A stretch of 36,500 nucleotides of DNA from CAYOUV01 sp964407265 (GCA_964407265.1 CAYOUV010000030.1:1-36500); one strand, 5' to 3'; positions 7,877-15,912 are shown, counted from the first letter of the stretch. Program-made: numbers and translations. The notes: generated by a model not told the origin, from the sequence alone.

Positions 7877-9298
7877 ATGCCTCCCCGCGAAATTTATCTA
7901 CTCTCTCCAAAATATCTTTCTCCAGAAACCATCGCTGTGGCGTTTGCCAAGACCTCCCGCTCCCCGCTGCCGTTCCGCGACATCGCTGCTGAGTTGACTG
8001 ACGAAAAATCCTCCCAATTCCACGAGAAGTGGGTGGTTGGCTATGGTCATGCCTCGGTCGCCGAACATGCGATTTTGCACATTGCCATTGAAAACGTCTC
8101 GCGCATTGCGATCGAGTGTATCGAATCCAACCGGCTGGCTTCATACACCGAGAAATCGACCCGTTACCAAAAATGGAGTTTGGATGATTTCACCATCCCG
8201 CCGGAACTGGAAGGCCATGCGTTGCGCGAGGAATATGTGCGCACGGTGCGGATGTTATTTCAGGCTTATACCGACTCGCTGACCCCTGTCCGCGGGTTGA
8301 TCGAAGTAAAGTCACCTCGCCGTGAAAACGAATCTGAGCAGGCCTGGGATCGACGGGTACGCTCTCAGTATGTGGACACCTGTCGTTTCCTGCTCCCTGC
8401 GGCGGCGCTGGCCAATGTTGGCCTGACGGCCAACGCGCGTGTGCTGGAGAGCGCCATCCGCAAGCTGCTCTCACATCCACTGGCCGAGGTGCGCGAGATC
8501 GGCGAGACGGTCAGGACCGTGGCCAGGGGTGAAGTGCCTACGCTGGTCAAGTATGCCGAAGCCGTGCCATATTTACTGGAAACCAGTGCTGATTTGGGAG
8601 CTCGCACATCTCACAAATCACAAAAGCGGAGCGGGGCAGACTGGTGCAGGTTGGTGGATTTTGACCCGGCAGGCGAGATGCGAGTGCTGGCAGCGGCAAT
8701 GTACCGCTTTGGGGAGCAAGCATATGTCCAGGCTCTGGAATCGGTTCAGGCTGCATCCGAGCCGGAACGCGCTAAACTGGCGGAGTCCCTGCTCGGACGA
8801 CTGGGCCGTTTCGACATCCCTTTGCGCGAACTGGAATACTGTACATACATCTTCGATCTGGTCATGGACCAGGGTGCATACTTCGAGTTCAAACGTCACC
8901 GCATGATGACTCAGACACCCCAGGCTCTGACGACCCGCTTGGGTTACGCAGTCCCACGCCTGATCGCGGAAGCAGGTTTTGAGACTGCCTACCACAAGGC
9001 GATGGGGGCTGCGGCCGAGACCTATGAGAAGTTGGCGGAATGGAATCCCCAGGTAGCGCAGTATGTCGTCCCGAACGGCTTTAATCGCCGTGTGCTGGCG
9101 CGCTTCAATTTGCGCGAAGCCTACCATTTTTGCCAGCTGCGCGCTGCTGCCAACGCGCATTTCTCAATCCGCCGTGTGGCGCTCCGCATGGCGCAGGAAA
9201 TCCAGCGCGTACACCCGCTGTTGAGTGCATATATGCACCTGCCAGAGAACGAAACCTGGCAGGACCTCGAAAAAAAATATTTCACAACTGTGGAGTAA
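7877..9298 (+). CDS. thyX: Two-domain FAD-dependent thymidylate synthase (ThyX family)
   Basis: ThyX makes dTMP from dUMP using methylene-tetrahydrofolate and reduced FAD. Usual ThyX has one domain of about 220-250 residues and the motif RHRxxSxNExSxRY. This 473-residue protein has two such regions. The first keeps the tail of the motif (RLASYTEKSTRY, 86-97) but has S-N-R at 84-86 where RHR is expected. The second keeps RHR (340-342, in RHRMMTQTPQALTTR) but has lost the later S-x-N-E pattern. The two halves thus look complementarily degenerate. ATG 7877 is preceded by AAGGA. The gene stands alone between two terminators. Family membership is firm. Whether this protein is an active thymidylate synthase or a divergent paralogue cannot be settled here, and no other thymidylate synthase is visible in the window. 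Confidence 0.85.
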   Translation: MPPREIYLLSPKYLSPETIAVAFAKTSRSPLPFRDIAAELTDEKSSQFHEKWVVGYGHASVAEHAILHIAIENVSRIAIECIESNRLASYTEKSTRYQKWSLDDFTIPPELEGHALREEYVRTVRMLFQAYTDSLTPVRGLIEVKSPRRENESEQAWDRRVRSQYVDTCRFLLPAAALANVGLTANARVLESAIRKLLSHPLAEVREIGETVRTVARGEVPTLVKYAEAVPYLLETSADLGARTSHKSQKRSGADWCRLVDFDPAGEMRVLAAAMYRFGEQAYVQALESVQAASEPERAKLAESLLGRLGRFDIPLRELEYCTYIFDLVMDQGAYFEFKRHRMMTQTPQALTTRLGYAVPRLIAEAGFETAYHKAMGAAAETYEKLAEWNPQVAQYVVPNGFNRRVLARFNLREAYHFCQLRAAANAHFSIRRVALRMAQEIQRVHPLLSAYMHLPENETWQDLEKKYFTTVE

Positions 9299-9300
9299 CA

Positions 9301-9332
9301 AACTGCCCCGCCAATCCGGTGGGGCAGTTTTA
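9301..9332. terminator. Bidirectional terminator between thyX and the convergent membrane gene
   Basis: A 12-bp stem (9301-9312 with 9318-9329, one G-U pair) has a five-base loop and begins two bases after the thyX stop. On the + strand TT follows the stem. The stop codon of the minus-strand gene (9330-9332) abuts the stem, so the hairpin probably serves both convergent genes. Confidence 0.75.
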
Positions 9333-9698
9333 AGGGGCGAGATTTCCGATCACCATCAACGCTCCCACTGCGCATAAGAACAGCAGGTTGAAAACGATCC
9401 CGAGAATTGAGAAAGTCTTGTTGCGATCTGGCTGGAAGAGACCGCCAATCCCCAATCCCAGACCGACCAGGTCCAGCCCGCCGCCAAAACAGATCATTAA
9501 TCCGACGGTAAGGTAAAGAGGCGAATCGCTTGGCATGGATTCGATGGTTGCCGGGTCGGAAGCCGAAGCAAAGACTGCCACACCCAACCCCAGACAGAAG
9601 AGCAGGATCGAGATAACGGCGATTACCAGAGAAGCGATGCCGAGGCCGGAATGTTTGGGTTTGGGAGCATCAATGGGAGTGTAATTGAAGTTATCCAA
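9330..9698 (-). CDS. Small multi-pass membrane protein, DUF4190-like
   Basis: This is a 122-residue protein of unknown function. A short polar N-terminus (about 20 residues, Pro/Lys-rich) precedes three or four hydrophobic segments. These include IASLVIAVISILLFCLGLGV, a Gly-rich segment LVGLGLGIGGLF, and the C-terminal segment LGIVFNLLFLCAVGALMVIG. The layout resembles the DUF4190 family, like the protein at 34679-35002. The start is TTG at 9698, chosen because GGAGGG ends five bases before it. The frame stays open further upstream, but that extension is rich in Arg and Gln, has no comparable ribosome site and would run into the divergent promoter region. No partner gene is adjacent. Confidence 0.7.
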   Translation of the reverse strand: MDNFNYTPIDAPKPKHSGLGIASLVIAVISILLFCLGLGVAVFASASDPATIESMPSDSPLYLTVGLMICFGGGLDLVGLGLGIGGLFQPDRNKTFSILGIVFNLLFLCAVGALMVIGNLAP

Positions 9699-9786
9699 GG
9701 ATTCCCTCCAGTACTGAGAAATATCCGGGATTAAAAAAGTATAGCTGAAGATCGGGATAATAACCCTTGCAATTCCTTTGCTGTTG

Positions 9787-9792
9787 TATAAT
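9787..9792 (+). promoter_or_regulatory. Consensus -10 element immediately before the LysM gene
   Basis: A perfect TATAAT lies seven bases before ATG 9800, so transcription should begin on or next to the start codon. The best -35-like hexamer, TTGCAA (9767-9772), has only 14 bases of spacing, which is short. No Shine-Dalgarno sequence fits in the gap. Confidence 0.6.
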
Positions 9793-9799
9793 CCCCGCC

Positions 9800-10759
9800 A
9801 TGTCCTTTGTGTACAAGCGTTTCTTCTGGATCGTGCTGGCTGTTCTGGCTTTATCAGCCTGTGGACCAAATTCTGATGGCCCACGGCCCACGCAGACGCC
9901 GGTTTTGCAGTTCTATGCGACGGTCACATCCAGCCCGACGCCAGCAAACCCCGCGGGTCTGCTGGTCGAGACCCAGCCGGTCCTCCCGACCCCCACGCCA
10001 TTCAACTATAAAATTGTCGCTGGAGATACTTTGAGCACCATTGCCGAGAAATTCGGAGTCTCGCTGGACGATCTGATGGCGGCCAATCCAGGCGTGATCC
10101 CCTCGGCATTGAGGCTGGGACAGGATTTGCACATCCCGACTGGATCGGGCAATCTCTCGGGCGAGTCGACACCCACCCCCGTGCCGTTCCCGGTTCAGCA
10201 AGCGGCCTGCTATCCGACCTTGGACAAAGGGATGTGGTGCCTGGTGCTGGTGCACAATAATTACGCCGAGAGGCTGGAAAACATTACCGCCCAGGTCACG
10301 TTGCAGGATGCGAATGGGAAGCAGCTTGCCAGCCGGACGGCCTTTTCGCCGCTCAACATCCTGCCACCGGGGGCCTCCATTCCGCTGACGATATTCTTTG
10401 CCCCCGAAATCCCACCTGATGCCCATCCGCTTGTGCAGGTGCTGACGGCTGTCCGCCTGCTGCCGGGGGATAAGCGTTACCTGCCGGCTGTGGTGCAAAA
10501 TACGCTGGCCAATATAGACTGGAGCGGGAAGACTGCTCAAGTCAGCGGGCAGGTCTTCTTACCGAAAAAAAACGAGGCTGCCAGTCACATCTGGGTGGCG
10601 GCCGTGGCTTACGATAAGGTCGGAAACGTGGTTGGCGTACGCAGGTGGGAAGCGCAGGATAAGCTGGGGCCGGGAAGCACGCTGCCTTTTGAATTTATGA
10701 TCTCAAGTTTGGCGGGTGAGATCACCCGCGTTGAATTTGTGGTCGAGGCCAGACCGTAG
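9800..10759 (+). CDS. LysM-domain lipoprotein
   Basis: This is a 319-residue exported lipoprotein, probably anchored at the cell surface and bound to peptidoglycan or a related glycan. The signal peptide ends in a lipobox LSAC with the lipidated cysteine at residue 21. A Thr/Pro-rich linker (about 28-68) follows, then one LysM domain (about 70-113: YKIVAGDTLSTIAEKFGV ... LRLGQDLHIP). A second Thr/Pro linker leads to a C-terminal region of about 190 residues that looks like a beta-sandwich (FxLYD-like), by pattern only. I chose ATG 9800 over an upstream in-frame TTG because it gives a standard signal peptide and lies exactly seven bases after TATAAT. The mRNA is therefore predicted to be leaderless. 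A terminator follows directly. Confidence 0.88.
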   Translation: MSFVYKRFFWIVLAVLALSACGPNSDGPRPTQTPVLQFYATVTSSPTPANPAGLLVETQPVLPTPTPFNYKIVAGDTLSTIAEKFGVSLDDLMAANPGVIPSALRLGQDLHIPTGSGNLSGESTPTPVPFPVQQAACYPTLDKGMWCLVLVHNNYAERLENITAQVTLQDANGKQLASRTAFSPLNILPPGASIPLTIFFAPEIPPDAHPLVQVLTAVRLLPGDKRYLPAVVQNTLANIDWSGKTAQVSGQVFLPKKNEAASHIWVAAVAYDKVGNVVGVRRWEAQDKLGPGSTLPFEFMISSLAGEITRVEFVVEARP

Positions 10760-10762
10760 ATA

Positions 10763-10800
10763 CAGGGCAGCACAGCGGGCTGCCCTGATTTTTTTTATTT
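10763..10800 (+). terminator. Rho-independent terminator after the LysM gene
   Basis: CAGGGCAGC (10763-10771) pairs with GCTGCCCTG (10779-10787) with a seven-base loop, followed by A and eight T. The T-tract runs into the stop codon of the convergent minus-strand gene. On the minus strand the same stem has no T-run, so it is mainly a + strand terminator. Confidence 0.9.
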
Positions 10801-12942
10801 ATTTTCCAACCACATGTATCTTTCCAGTGGAATGTCGATCGGGGTTAGAACGAAGCCTTTGACATAAGGTTTGACCAGCATGTACGAGAGCGCATGGGTG
10901 GTAAAGAGTACCGGCGCATCGTCTACTATGATTTGCTCTGCCTGCTGATAGAGCGTGATCCGTTTTTGCACGTCCTGCTCCACGCGCGCCTGTTCGAGCA
11001 GGGCGTCCAGGTTGGGGTTGCTGTAACCGCCGTTGTTTTGCGGTGCGCCGCTGTGGAACAGCACGTCAGCAAAATTCTGCGGGTCGGGATAGTCCGCGCA
11101 CCAGCCGCCATCGAACATCTGTCCGTGATGCCCGGCGTAAATTTCGTCCAGGTAGCGGTCAGGCTCGATGTTCTCGATCGTGATCTTGACGCCCAGGTTC
11201 TGCTCCCACATCTGGGCCATGGCTGCCACGCTTGGATGGGCGTCGTTGCCGATGCCTGCGTCGGTGTAGACGATCGGAGCTAGATTCCCGGCTCCGCCGT
11301 ATTTGGATTGCTTGAGCAGTTCGCGTGCCTGGACCGGATCATAAGCCAGCCCCTTCAGGTTCGGGTTGTAACCGGGCAGCGCCGGGGGATAAAGGCCTTC
11401 GGCAGGTAGCGCCGAACCGTTCAAGACCACGTCGATAAATTTTTGGCGGTCGAAGGCCATGCTGAAAGCCTGACGGACCTTGACATCATCGAACGGAGGG
11501 CGGGTGGTATCGAAGTAGACAAAGCCAGTGCACAGGCTGACGCCGCTGTACAGGTCGGCGTGCAGCGGGTCTTTGGGATCCTGCACGCGCGCTACCGAGT
11601 AAGACGAGATTCCAGTCAGATCGATCTCGCCGGCCTCATATAAGCGAATGCCAATCCCTGAGTATAACTGCACGATCACGTAAGGGATGGCCGGTGAGCC
11701 CAGGTAGAAGTCCAGGTTGCGCTGGTAGACCATCGCTTTGAATTTTTCCCACTTGATCAGTTTATACGGCCCGGTGCCGTTGGGCGTGCGATACCAATCC
11801 GGCCCCGATTCGACGTTGGCTTTGTCCACCACGAAGGCGGTCGGGTAGGTCAGCTTCAGCAGGAAATAAGGTTTGGGTGCGTCGATTGTGACCTGCAGGG
11901 TGTGGTCGTCCAGGATATTGAGACCAGAAATATGCTCCGCCTGCCCCTGGTGCATTTCCTTGACTCCGACGATATCATCCAGGTAGGTCATGACCGTATC
12001 CGACTCCGTTTGGGGCGCGGCTGCCCGTTCCCAGGAATAGACCACATCCTGGGCGGTGACCGGTCGCCCATCGTGAAATTTGGCATTCTGTCGTAAGTGG
12101 AAGGTGTAGACCGTGTTGTCCGGGCTGACATCCCAGCTTCCGGCCAGATCCGGGGTCAGGTTCAGGTTGGGATCGAACGAGACCAACCCGCTGAAAGTCA
12201 ATTTGTCGCCCGAACCGTGCGTAGTGGCCGGGTCGTATTCGCGCGGATTGGTGCTCTCGCCTCCGGATAACACCAAGGCCTGGTTGCTGGGGATGCCCAT
12301 CAAAGAAGGCGACTGGAAATCCAGCGAGAGCGCCATGGCCTGGATGTCTTTCTGGTAAAGTTTGTATCCGTCCGGGTCGCTGAAAGATAACAGCAGGAAT
12401 GACCGCGGACCGTGGATGGCGGCCGTAATGTTGACCGTTAGCGTCTGGTTGTTTGTGTTGTGCCGGGAGTCGAAGACGAGGGTCCAGGCTGGCTGGCCAT
12501 TATTCAGTGTGATCGGCCCATCTTCACTGGTGTTGGTGACCTGGACTTCTCCTGTGAGTTGGTCTTGTAAATCCAGGGCAAGCGACTCGGGCGTATCGCC
12601 GCTGTTGGCCGGGAAGTAATACAACCGTGAAAGTGCGCGCCCGTCGGGGCTGGTCAGGTCGAAGATCGGACCAGCGCTGCTGTTGCCGGATGCATGGGAC
12701 CAGCCGTCGGGATAGTCCAGGCGGACGCCCAACCCATCATCGACCAGCGTGTTTGGTCCCAGGGTTGGTGTCGCTGGCAGGTCGGGGAGCGTTGTTTGAG
12801 GCGGTGCCTGTGTTTGCGCCGAACCCGCCCGTGGCGTTACCAATGGCGGCGAGGTGGACGCCGGGGTCGCGGTACCGAATTGGCAGGCGAAGAGCACCAA
12901 CGTACTGATTGGTAGGATGTAATGCAGAATGTGGTGGCGCAT
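10795..12942 (-). CDS. Peptide-type ABC substrate-binding lipoprotein with an extra N-terminal domain
   Basis: This 715-residue exported lipoprotein has its lipobox cysteine at residue 20 (LFAC). A Thr/Pro-rich linker reaches to about 63. Residues 66-207 form an extra domain beginning VDDGLGVRLDYPDGW, a pattern like PsbP/DUF1795 proteins. Residues about 220-715 are a family 5 (OppA/DppA-like) solute-binding domain, with LTPDLAGSWDVSPDNTVYTF, FHDGRPVTAQDVVYSW, GTGPYKL and a C-terminal YQQAEQIIVDDAPVLF segment. Family 5 proteins usually bind peptides, nickel or sugars and work with two permeases and two ATPases, but none of these is nearby. The start ATG overlaps the stop of the peptidase gene (TAATG), so the two are probably co-translated. 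AAGGA precedes it. The ligand is unknown. Confidence 0.88.
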   Translation of the reverse strand: MRHHILHYILPISTLVLFACQFGTATPASTSPPLVTPRAGSAQTQAPPQTTLPDLPATPTLGPNTLVDDGLGVRLDYPDGWSHASGNSSAGPIFDLTSPDGRALSRLYYFPANSGDTPESLALDLQDQLTGEVQVTNTSEDGPITLNNGQPAWTLVFDSRHNTNNQTLTVNITAAIHGPRSFLLLSFSDPDGYKLYQKDIQAMALSLDFQSPSLMGIPSNQALVLSGGESTNPREYDPATTHGSGDKLTFSGLVSFDPNLNLTPDLAGSWDVSPDNTVYTFHLRQNAKFHDGRPVTAQDVVYSWERAAAPQTESDTVMTYLDDIVGVKEMHQGQAEHISGLNILDDHTLQVTIDAPKPYFLLKLTYPTAFVVDKANVESGPDWYRTPNGTGPYKLIKWEKFKAMVYQRNLDFYLGSPAIPYVIVQLYSGIGIRLYEAGEIDLTGISSYSVARVQDPKDPLHADLYSGVSLCTGFVYFDTTRPPFDDVKVRQAFSMAFDRQKFIDVVLNGSALPAEGLYPPALPGYNPNLKGLAYDPVQARELLKQSKYGGAGNLAPIVYTDAGIGNDAHPSVAAMAQMWEQNLGVKITIENIEPDRYLDEIYAGHHGQMFDGGWCADYPDPQNFADVLFHSGAPQNNGGYSNPNLDALLEQARVEQDVQKRITLYQQAEQIIVDDAPVLFTTHALSYMLVKPYVKGFVLTPIDIPLERYMWLENK

Positions 12943-14336
12943 TATGAATCCTTTTTTCGCCTGCGGTCACTGATCGCCATAAAGAAGGCTAAACCGATGA
13001 AACCAAAAACGATCAACAAGACGCAGCCAGTGAAGATCAAGGTCAGCGTCAGGGAAAGCGGCGGCCGTCCCGGCTGAGTTGCGACAGTCTGCGTGGGAGC
13101 GGTGCCGGGAGTCGCCATGGGTGGCGTAGCGTAGGGGGTGATCTCTGCGGCGGGAATGCCCGAAATCGGGTGGATGGTCGGTACCGGCGTGGGAAGCGCC
13201 GTGGGAGTCGCGTTGGCAGTGCTGGCACGCGGTTTGGCACCAATCGAAGCTCGCCAGGCAGATTCCAGCCCATCCACGTTGAAACCATAAACCGATTGCA
13301 GCGCTTCGTCAGGCGTCATGCCATCGCGAAGGGCCAGCAAGAGGGAGGTCATTTGGTCGCGGCTGTATTGCTCGATCAGGAATTTGACGATGCTGTAGGA
13401 CTCGCTGTAGGAAAGGTCGGCCTTGTCGGGGATTTCGGAGAAGCCGCCGCTCAGTGAACGGACCGAGAAGAGCGTATCGTCCTGGATGGCCTGGTCAAGC
13501 TGGCGCTGGGACGAATCTTCCAGCTTGCCTTCGCTGTAGACCGCCAGTCCCTCGTCCAACCAGGTGGGTACGTCCGACAGGCAGGAGAAGGTCAGGTGAC
13601 CGACCAGCACGTGGGTCAGTTCGTGCACTTCGGTGCGTTTGCCCCAGTCGATCTGGTCGGGTGAGATGCCGATGATGACGATGTTGTAAGCCGGGAAGGC
13701 CATGCCACCGGTCCAGGATGGTTCGTAGAGGATGGCGTCTTTCATATCGCTGGTGTTGGCGTAAATGTAAAGGTCCACAGGACCGTCGGTGCTCAGGCCA
13801 GCATCGCGTTCCAGGCGTTGCAAGCCGTCCACGGCAGCCTGGTGAAGCTCCTGCCCAAGGGAATTCCCACCCCGGTACCAATGCAGGTTGATGTCTTCCC
13901 CGCTGACGGTTTGCCAGTCGTGTTTGGTATCAAGCCATTGCACGGAATTGGGGTTGGTGCTGGACTGGTTCCCGTTTGTGTCTGTAGCCAGCCAGCGCCA
14001 CCAAATCTTCGCGCCCGGTGGCAACGAGCCGGATTGCTTCATCTCCCAGGTCCATGCGGCGTTGACGTTTTGGCCTGTATCGAATTGGGGGAAGGCTTTG
14101 GCGACGACTGTGCCGCACGTTTGCTGATCGACCCCATATTCGAGTATGACCGAGGTGATGGTTGTTGTAGACTGGATGGTGGCGGTAAAGGTGACACTGT
14201 CCGGAAATTGCAGCGAAGCCTGGTCATTCCTGACCTGGAAGCTGCCTTCCGCCCGGACACCCTGGGTTCCGGCCATGGGAATTGTCAGCAAGAGAAGACC
14301 TAGGAGCAGAATGCCCCTGCGCGATTTTGCCCGCAT
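12942..14336 (-). CDS. Membrane-anchored extracytoplasmic HExxH metallopeptidase (peptidase MA-like)
   Basis: This 464-residue protein has an N-terminal signal peptide (cleavage probably after VRA near residue 30), a beta-rich region of about 110 residues, and a gluzincin-type catalytic domain. The zinc motif is HELTH (238-242), and WLDEGLAVYSEG supplies the likely third ligand, E262. A Thr/Pro-rich stretch (about 370-425) leads to a C-terminal transmembrane helix (about 428-453) followed by a basic RRRKK tail. The catalytic domain should therefore sit outside the membrane. The pattern fits the peptidase_MA_2 family. ATG 14336 has AGGAGA five bases upstream. The gene is first in a two-gene operon with the peptide-binding lipoprotein, suggesting peptide release and capture. 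That functional link is inference. Confidence 0.88.
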   Translation of the reverse strand: MRAKSRRGILLLGLLLLTIPMAGTQGVRAEGSFQVRNDQASLQFPDSVTFTATIQSTTTITSVILEYGVDQQTCGTVVAKAFPQFDTGQNVNAAWTWEMKQSGSLPPGAKIWWRWLATDTNGNQSSTNPNSVQWLDTKHDWQTVSGEDINLHWYRGGNSLGQELHQAAVDGLQRLERDAGLSTDGPVDLYIYANTSDMKDAILYEPSWTGGMAFPAYNIVIIGISPDQIDWGKRTEVHELTHVLVGHLTFSCLSDVPTWLDEGLAVYSEGKLEDSSQRQLDQAIQDDTLFSVRSLSGGFSEIPDKADLSYSESYSIVKFLIEQYSRDQMTSLLLALRDGMTPDEALQSVYGFNVDGLESAWRASIGAKPRASTANATPTALPTPVPTIHPISGIPAAEITPYATPPMATPGTAPTQTVATQPGRPPLSLTLTLIFTGCVLLIVFGFIGLAFFMAISDRRRKKDS

Positions 14337-14364
14337 TTTTATCTCCTGTGGATTATGTCTGGCT

Positions 14365-14373
14365 AATATATCA
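14365..14373 (-). promoter_or_regulatory. Possible extended -10 promoter for the peptidase operon
   Basis: Read on the minus strand, TGA precedes TATATT (14365-14370), an extended -10 arrangement about 30 bases before the peptidase start. The -35 region at 17-base spacing (TCGCAA) is poor. Moderate to weak support. Confidence 0.35.
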
Positions 14374-14458
14374 CCGATTTGCTGCTTTTGCGATCATGGG
14401 AGATTCTTGGATGGCTCCATCACAGGCAGAGCGCTTATCAATATTGAAAGCTGGTTGT

Positions 14459-14487
14459 TTGACGCGCGACTTGCTTGCATGTATAAT
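14459..14487 (+). promoter_or_regulatory. Strong sigma70-type promoter of the ten-gene signalling cluster
   Basis: TTGACG (14459-14464) and a perfect TATAAT (14482-14487) are separated by 17 bases. Transcription is expected near 14494. It is divergent from the peptidase operon and is the only obvious promoter I see for the genes up to 29297. Confidence 0.75.
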
Positions 14488-14502
14488 TTTCGCATACCCT
14501 AT

Positions 14503-14527
14503 GCTCCCCGATTAGGGGAGCTTTCTT
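14503..14527 (+). promoter_or_regulatory. 5'-end hairpin with T-rich tail in the leader of the signalling cluster
   Basis: GCTCCCC (14503-14509) pairs with GGGGAGC (14515-14521) with loop GATTA, followed by TTTCTT. It begins only about ten bases after the predicted transcription start and ends one base before the Shine-Dalgarno GAGG (14528-14531). It resembles a small attenuator or a 5'-stabilising hairpin. No ligand-binding aptamer is visible before it. Confidence 0.5.
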
Positions 14528-14536
14528 GAGGCATTC

Positions 14537-15352
14537 ATGGCCCTGCGTGGGAATTTACGCGATTTCACGATTACACAGCTACTAAATCTGATCAATTTGG
14601 CCCAGAAGACGGGTACCTTGATCGTGGAAGGCCCAAACGAAACAGCGCAAGTTGCTTTTCGGGAGGGTAAGTTATCCTATGCACGCATCGGTCATGAAGA
14701 AAATGGTTTGGCGTCAGTCTTACATCGTGCCAACAAGTTGAGTGCTACGCAGTATCGCGCACTGCAGGGGCGAGCTGGCAAGATGACAGACAAAGAGCTC
14801 GGATTGCTGCTGATCAATGCCGGATATATCACCCAAGATGATATCCTGATGAATCTGCAGCTATATTTTACCGATATTATCCGGCGGCTATTTACATGGG
14901 TGGAAGGCTTTTTTCGTTTTGAAAACGAAATGTTGCCCCCTGACGACCGCATCAACATCCGCCTTGATCTGGAAAATTTAATTATTGAAGGGTCGCGGCA
15001 GTTGCGCGAGTGGGAGCGATTACAGGATGAGATTCCCAGCCTGGACATGGCACTCAAGTTTACGGACCGACCGGGCGCCAATATCCGCAATGTAAATCTG
15101 AGCGTTGAAGAATGGCGGGTCGTATCATTTATCAATCCCAAAAATTCGATCCATCAGATTGCCAGCGCCACGAAACTTAATGATTTGGATATTCGCCGTA
15201 TCGTTTACGGTTTATTGCAAGCTGGTTTGGTGGAAATCATTCGACCGGAAGGCGGATCGAGTGCCCTGCCGACGCGTATGTTCCCCGTGGAAGATAGAGA
15301 GGAACAAAAGTCACTGGTCAATCGGTTGATTGGCCGCATTCGTTCTTTATAA
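14537..15352 (+). CDS. DUF4388 (PatA N-terminal type) domain protein
   Basis: This is a 271-residue soluble protein. Residues 1 to about 100 match the DUF4388/PATAN pattern: LRGNLRDFTITQLLNLINLA, then KTGTLIVEG, VAFREGKLSYARIG and LGLLLINAGYITQDDI. In cyanobacteria and Myxobacteria this domain occurs in regulators of development, phototaxis and gliding, often fused to receiver domains. No receiver is fused here. Residues about 185-235 (IHQIASATKLNDLDIRRIVYGLLQAGLVEII) look like a winged-helix fold. The gene has GAGG five bases before ATG 14537 and opens the ten-gene cluster. It is directly followed by a small GTPase, which suggests that the two act together. The molecular function of DUF4388 is not established. 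Confidence 0.85.
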   Translation: MALRGNLRDFTITQLLNLINLAQKTGTLIVEGPNETAQVAFREGKLSYARIGHEENGLASVLHRANKLSATQYRALQGRAGKMTDKELGLLLINAGYITQDDILMNLQLYFTDIIRRLFTWVEGFFRFENEMLPPDDRINIRLDLENLIIEGSRQLREWERLQDEIPSLDMALKFTDRPGANIRNVNLSVEEWRVVSFINPKNSIHQIASATKLNDLDIRRIVYGLLQAGLVEIIRPEGGSSALPTRMFPVEDREEQKSLVNRLIGRIRSL

Positions 15353-15372
15353 CTTATTCGAGGAATTTGCTC

Positions 15373-15912
15373 ATGCAAACGGTCAAAATGGTTGTGACGG
15401 GACCCTTCAGCGCTGGCAAGACGCAGTTCATTCAGTCGGTCAGCGAAATCGAGGTTGTTGCAACAGAAAAACCGATTTCATCTACTGCTGAACGTTCTGT
15501 TAAAGAAGCTACCACGGTTGCAATGGACTTCGGCCGCATTACCGTCGATGATGACCTGGTATTATATTTATTTGGCACACCCGGACAGAAGCGTTTTGAC
15601 TTTATGTGGGAAATCCTGTCAGAAGGCATGCTGGGATTTATCGTCATGGTCGACAGCACGCGTCCTGAGACCTTCCGCGAAGCGCGCAGTATTCTGGAGA
15701 CTTTCCGGGCTTATGCCCCAACGCCTTATGTGGTAGCTGCCAATAAACAGGACATGAAATATGCCTGGGAAATGGAAGATATGCGCCACGCCTTGCGCCT
15801 TGACTCAAAAGTAAAATTATTACCGTGTGTTGCGACTGATCGCAAGACGGTAAAAACCGTTCTATTGGAGTTGCTCTACAGTATCCTGGATGAAATGGAG
15901 TCCGGGGGGTAG
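15373..15912 (+). CDS. Small Ras-like GTPase of the conservon (CvnD / COG2229) type
   Basis: This 179-residue protein is essentially one G domain. The P-loop is GPFSAGKT (10-17). The switch region has TT at 47-48, G3 is FGTPGQ (67-72) with Gln72 in the usual place, G4 is NKQD (124-127), and a VATD near 150 may be G5. The sequence LYLFGTPGQKRFDFMW is typical of the bacterial GTPases found in actinobacterial conservons (CvnD) and related to MglA. These proteins normally work with a roadblock/LC7 partner that acts as activator. None is encoded here, and the DUF4388 protein upstream is the closest candidate partner. AGGA eight bases before ATG 15373 fixes the start. The gene is 20 bases after the DUF4388 gene. 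Confidence 0.9.
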   Translation: MQTVKMVVTGPFSAGKTQFIQSVSEIEVVATEKPISSTAERSVKEATTVAMDFGRITVDDDLVLYLFGTPGQKRFDFMWEILSEGMLGFIVMVDSTRPETFREARSILETFRAYAPTPYVVAANKQDMKYAWEMEDMRHALRLDSKVKLLPCVATDRKTVKTVLLELLYSILDEMESGG

